Positions 32,570 to 35,392 of a stretch of 35,392 nucleotides of DNA are shown piece by piece (the first letter of the stretch is position 1; the number at the start of each line of letters is the position of its first letter). The notes under the pieces are model-generated. The model made no database searches. It was not told the origin of the DNA and saw only the letters and a list, made by a program, of their open reading frames with translations. Location: assembly GCA_023421245.1 (NCBI GenBank), contig JAEZTV010000011.1, positions 1 through 35,392 on the forward strand, given 5' to 3'. This stretch comes from Bacillota bacterium (GTDB lineage: Bacteria; Bacillota; Clostridia; Oscillospirales; Ruminococcaceae). Made by a program: the position numbers and the translations under genes.

Positions 32570-33041
32570 GGAAGCGCCCTCCCGTTTGTCTTTGATCTGT
32601 ATTTATTTCAGAACAATCTACACCGACTGTTTGATTATAGTATATTCGTAAGATATGAATAGGAAATAAACGCATTTTTAAGGATTGATGCAAATTAAAT
32701 AAGAAAACTGTTAAAAACTATGGCCTTAATTAAAGCGTGCGGCATTTTAAACTGCTTTATACTGAACAAGCTTCGGAATAAATACCGTTTCAGCTGCACA
32801 CAGTTTTGTACAGGCCTGCCGCGGTTATCGCCGGTATCTCACTGAACCGGTATTTCCGGAAGGAAACTTAAGCCCAAGTGCAAGGTTTTGCAAAACTTCA
32901 AAAACACCGTATCCTTCGTTTCTTTCCGGTCTTCGCTTCATTGAGTGAATATGTGCGGGTCAACACGCCGCCTGCCGCACTGAAAACAGGGCCTTGTTTT
33001 TAAAATAATCAACGATATAGTGTTGCTTTGGTTTCGCGCGA
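32570..33041. other. Intergenic region between kinase and protease genes
   Basis: No supported gene. A TATAAT (minus strand, near 32632-32645) may be the -10 of the protease promoter; I cannot place a convincing -35. The dyad CCGGT/ACCGG at about 32831-32850 precedes the dispersed repeat copy at 32877-32911. Confidence 0.5.
32877..32911. repeat. Dispersed short repeat, copy 2
   Basis: AGTGCAAGGTTTTGC...CTTCAAAAACACCGTA matches 10182-10217 at both ends, with a diverged centre. The core AAGGTTTTGCAAAACTT is nearly palindromic. Confidence 0.6.
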
Positions 33042-34547
33042 TTATTCCGCGTTTTCACCGAATGGCGCAGACTCGTCTTTTTCCTCCCGCTGCTTCTTCT
33101 TACCCCTTATGGCAGCCGGACGCACGGCGGGTGCCGTGGGCACCGAAAACACAAACTCACAAAACTGTCCCGGCTCGCTGTTTACGAGGATATCGCCGCT
33201 GTGCAGGTTTATGATGGTTTTTACAATGTAAAGCCCCAGCCCAACGCCCTGTTTATCAAGCCCGCGTGATTTATCGGTTTTATAAAAACGGTCAAAGATG
33301 CTTGCAACCTCTTCACGGGCAATCCCTTCGCCCGAATTTCGGATGCTGACATAGGTTGTGCCCGCCTCTTCCTTGTAGCCAACTTCAATATAACCGCCCT
33401 CATTTACAAACTTAACGGCGTTGTCAATGAGGTTGTATGCCACCTGATGAATCATATCAGCATCGGCATATACCATAATCTTTCCGGCATCCAGGCCGCG
33501 TATATCCAGCCTTTTTTCCTCGATACGGCGTTCCAGCGCAAAGATTGTGCGGCACACCGTTTCGCCAATATCAAACTCGGCGGGATGAATCTCCATCTCG
33601 CCCGCCTCAATGCGGGAAAGATCAAGCATTGAACGCACAAGGCGGGATAATCTGCGTGTTTCATCCGCCACAATGCGCAGATACATCTCGCGTTTTTCTT
33701 CGGGGATAGTGCCGTCGAGTATGCCTTCAACAAATCCGGCAATGGTGGTCATTGGGGTTTTCAGCTCATGCGACACGTTTGCAATAAAGCTGCGTCGCAT
33801 CTTTTCGGTTGTCGCAAGCGAGGATGCCATGTTGTTAAACGCTACGGACAGCTGCCCCATCTCGTCGTTGTCGCGCACCGGTACGCGGCGGGTAAAATCG
33901 CCCTTTCCAAAGCTTTTCGCCGCAAACGCCATATCGCGCAGCGGGCGTGTCATGCGGCGGGTTACAATATAAATTACAACAAACGAAACCATCAGCACCA
34001 TCATGGCGCTGAAGCTGAACATCCTCAGCATCTCAATTAAAAAGACCCGCAGCGCCACCGCCGAGGAGGATACAAACACATACCCAATCTGCCCCGCACT
34101 CTCAATGGTTACAGGCATACCGACGGTATAGTAGTCGGTTTTATATAATCCGCCCAATCTGCCAAGCTCGGAATAGACGCCGGTCATGGCACGCACAAGG
34201 ATGGATTCGGGTACCTTTGTGCCTTCCTTTACATCCTCCGTTTCGTGGGTGGTTACCAGTGTGGTGCCGGTATTATCCGTCAAAAACACGGTTGCATCCA
34301 CCGCACCGCCAAGAATCCTAAAGTTTGAAAGCAGTACGGTTCGGCTTAAGCTGCCATCGCCGCGCAGTACATATTCTGCGGCGGTTACCGAGGCCGCTGT
34401 CCGCGCGTTGCGCAAAAGCAGGCGTTCCCGTTCATACTTAAAATACTGCGACGCAAAGAATAACAGCACAGCGCCAAGAATTGCCATGCTGCCGAGGATA
34501 ATCGCAGTAAACAGCGAAAAATACTTTGTGAACATGCTCTTTTGCAT
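33042..34547 (-). CDS. Two-component sensor histidine kinase (PhoR/ResE-like)
   Basis: A 501-aa membrane kinase: TM1 about 10-33, an extracellular sensor region of about 140 residues, TM2 about 175-196, HAMP (about 198-250), HisKA with phospho-acceptor His260 in NVSHELKTPM, and an ATPase domain with N box (NLIDNAVKF, 372-380), G1 (NSGEGI, 404-409) and G2 (GVGLGL, 434-439). The ATG at 34547 follows ACGGAG; the 60-codon extension runs into mosaic repeat. The usual partner response regulator gene is not next to it. A mosaic block fills the upstream 700 bp, and the regulator may lie beyond the window. Confidence 0.96.
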   Translation of the reverse strand: MQKSMFTKYFSLFTAIILGSMAILGAVLLFFASQYFKYERERLLLRNARTAASVTAAEYVLRGDGSLSRTVLLSNFRILGGAVDATVFLTDNTGTTLVTTHETEDVKEGTKVPESILVRAMTGVYSELGRLGGLYKTDYYTVGMPVTIESAGQIGYVFVSSSAVALRVFLIEMLRMFSFSAMMVLMVSFVVIYIVTRRMTRPLRDMAFAAKSFGKGDFTRRVPVRDNDEMGQLSVAFNNMASSLATTEKMRRSFIANVSHELKTPMTTIAGFVEGILDGTIPEEKREMYLRIVADETRRLSRLVRSMLDLSRIEAGEMEIHPAEFDIGETVCRTIFALERRIEEKRLDIRGLDAGKIMVYADADMIHQVAYNLIDNAVKFVNEGGYIEVGYKEEAGTTYVSIRNSGEGIAREEVASIFDRFYKTDKSRGLDKQGVGLGLYIVKTIINLHSGDILVNSEPGQFCEFVFSVPTAPAVRPAAIRGKKKQREEKDESAPFGENAE

Positions 34548-34590
34548 AAATACTCCGTCTTTTCTAATATATAGCCATCCTTGCACAACA

Positions 34591-35265
34591 CGGAAAACCG
34601 CAGATTTTCCCAATGCGAAACTTGTTTCGCTATGTTTCGCCTTCGGGCGACTTCCTTTTGTTGAATGCGTAGGGGCGCGCATTGCGCGTCCGAATTTGAC
34701 CTCATTGCCCATCGTAGGGGGCGGCATCCTTGACGCCCCGCGTAAAGTCTTCTCCTGTTAGGAGAAGCCATCCGCGGAAAACCGCAGGTTTTCCAATGCG
34801 AAAACGAAGATTCGCTATATGCCAGCCGTAGGCTGGCTATGTGCCGAGATGAGGTCAAACTATTTCACGGAAAACCGCAGGTTTTCCCAATGCGAAACTC
34901 GTTTCGCTATGTTTCGCCTTCGGGCGACTTCCTTTTGTTGTTCGACAAAAGGAAGGAAAAACGAATCAGGGGTGCCCCCTGAACCCCGCGCGGACAATCA
35001 GGCGACAGCCTTACACCCTAGTCCGCTATCCTCGGCATGGAGCAAAAAGCTCCCTGAGCCCCGGTCGCGATTTCGCTCCCGAGAGAGGAAAACCGCAGGT
35101 TTTCCCAATGCGAAACTTGTTTCGCTATATGCCAACCGAAGGCTGGCTATGCGTTGCGTTTTGTTCCCTCGGCTGTTCTTTTGTTGCTTAGCGGTTTCGT
35201 CACCCGATTGCCGCGTACCGTACACGGAAACTCTCTGCACGATTCTAATTTCACCTACATAACCG
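34591..35265 (-). repeat. Palindromic mosaic repeat, copy 4 (inverted)
   Basis: Reverse-complement copy of the family seen at 5779-7097. Shared blocks on the minus strand include GACGAAACCGCTAAGCAACA (near 35200), the GGGTTCAGGGGGCACCCC block (near 34980), GGAAAACC/GGTTTTCC hairpins at several places and the TCGCCCGAAGGCGA module twice. It adds modules not obvious in the other copies, such as GGGGCGTC/GCCCC. It ends 44 bp from the kinase start codon. Confidence 0.8.
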
Positions 35266-35392
35266 CACGCGGTGCAAAATTTTGCTAGTGCAAGAGTTAA
35301 TACACTTACGCACGCCGATTCCCGCCCTGTGTATCAAGAAACACCCTGTTACAACCAGATACTAACACCACTGTTAAAAGAACGGAAAGGGT
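35266..35392. other. Unannotated right edge
   Basis: No gene, hairpin or repeat I can support in the last 127 bases; any response regulator gene would have to begin outside the window. Confidence 0.5.

Overview
The window looks like a chromosomal segment from a low-to-medium GC Gram-positive anaerobe of the class Clostridia, probably an Oscillospirales/Ruminococcaceae-type bacterium. The evidence is AGGAGG-type ribosome sites, a tRNA-sensing T-box leader, pyruvate phosphate dikinase, type III glutamine synthetase, an L25/Ctc protein and an RNHCP protein. The placement is inferred from gene content, not from a marker phylogeny.

Layout. Positions 1-8930 hold a complete minus-strand tryptophan operon, trpE-G-D-C-F-B-A, preceded by a consensus promoter and a T-box leader with a TGG (Trp) specifier and a terminator. 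A 1.3 kb non-coding mosaic of short palindromic modules splits trpE from trpG, and a related block follows trpA. Positions 8968-9403 carry two consecutive promoter-hairpin units on the minus strand, each with a 38-nt tandem repeat and no credible ORF; these are candidate small RNAs. Positions 9715-14430 are plus-strand: a Nudix hydrolase, a KtrB/TrkH potassium channel subunit, a DUF2089 protein with a small membrane partner, an MscS channel, a YwbE-type protein and an XRE regulator. Positions 14671-19609 are minus-strand: an AraC regulator with a GyrI-like domain, an SDR oxidoreductase, an AAA ATPase, an MmcQ/YjbR protein, an SPL-family radical SAM protein and L25.

Positions 19857-25104 are accessory in character: a broken P-II gene, an aromatic acid exporter-like protein, a BmrR-like MerR regulator, a second AraC/GyrI-like regulator, a small membrane protein, an RNHCP protein and a small decayed gene. 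Positions 25208-34547 return to core functions on the minus strand: tRNA-Ser(CGA), ppdK with a long structured leader, type III glutamine synthetase with an attenuator-like leader, an HtrA-like protease and a PhoR/ResE-like sensor kinase. A last block of the palindromic mosaic, in the opposite orientation, lies just upstream of the kinase gene.

Themes. Transcript-leader control recurs: the trp T-box, overlapping hairpins in the glnN leader, and a terminator-like hairpin in the ppdK leader. Undescribed-looking material is mostly non-coding: the palindromic mosaic family at three locations (four units), the paired repeat-bearing small RNA candidates, a conserved extended -10 promoter block, and a second short dispersed repeat. 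I see no CRISPR array, prophage, intact transposase or defence island.
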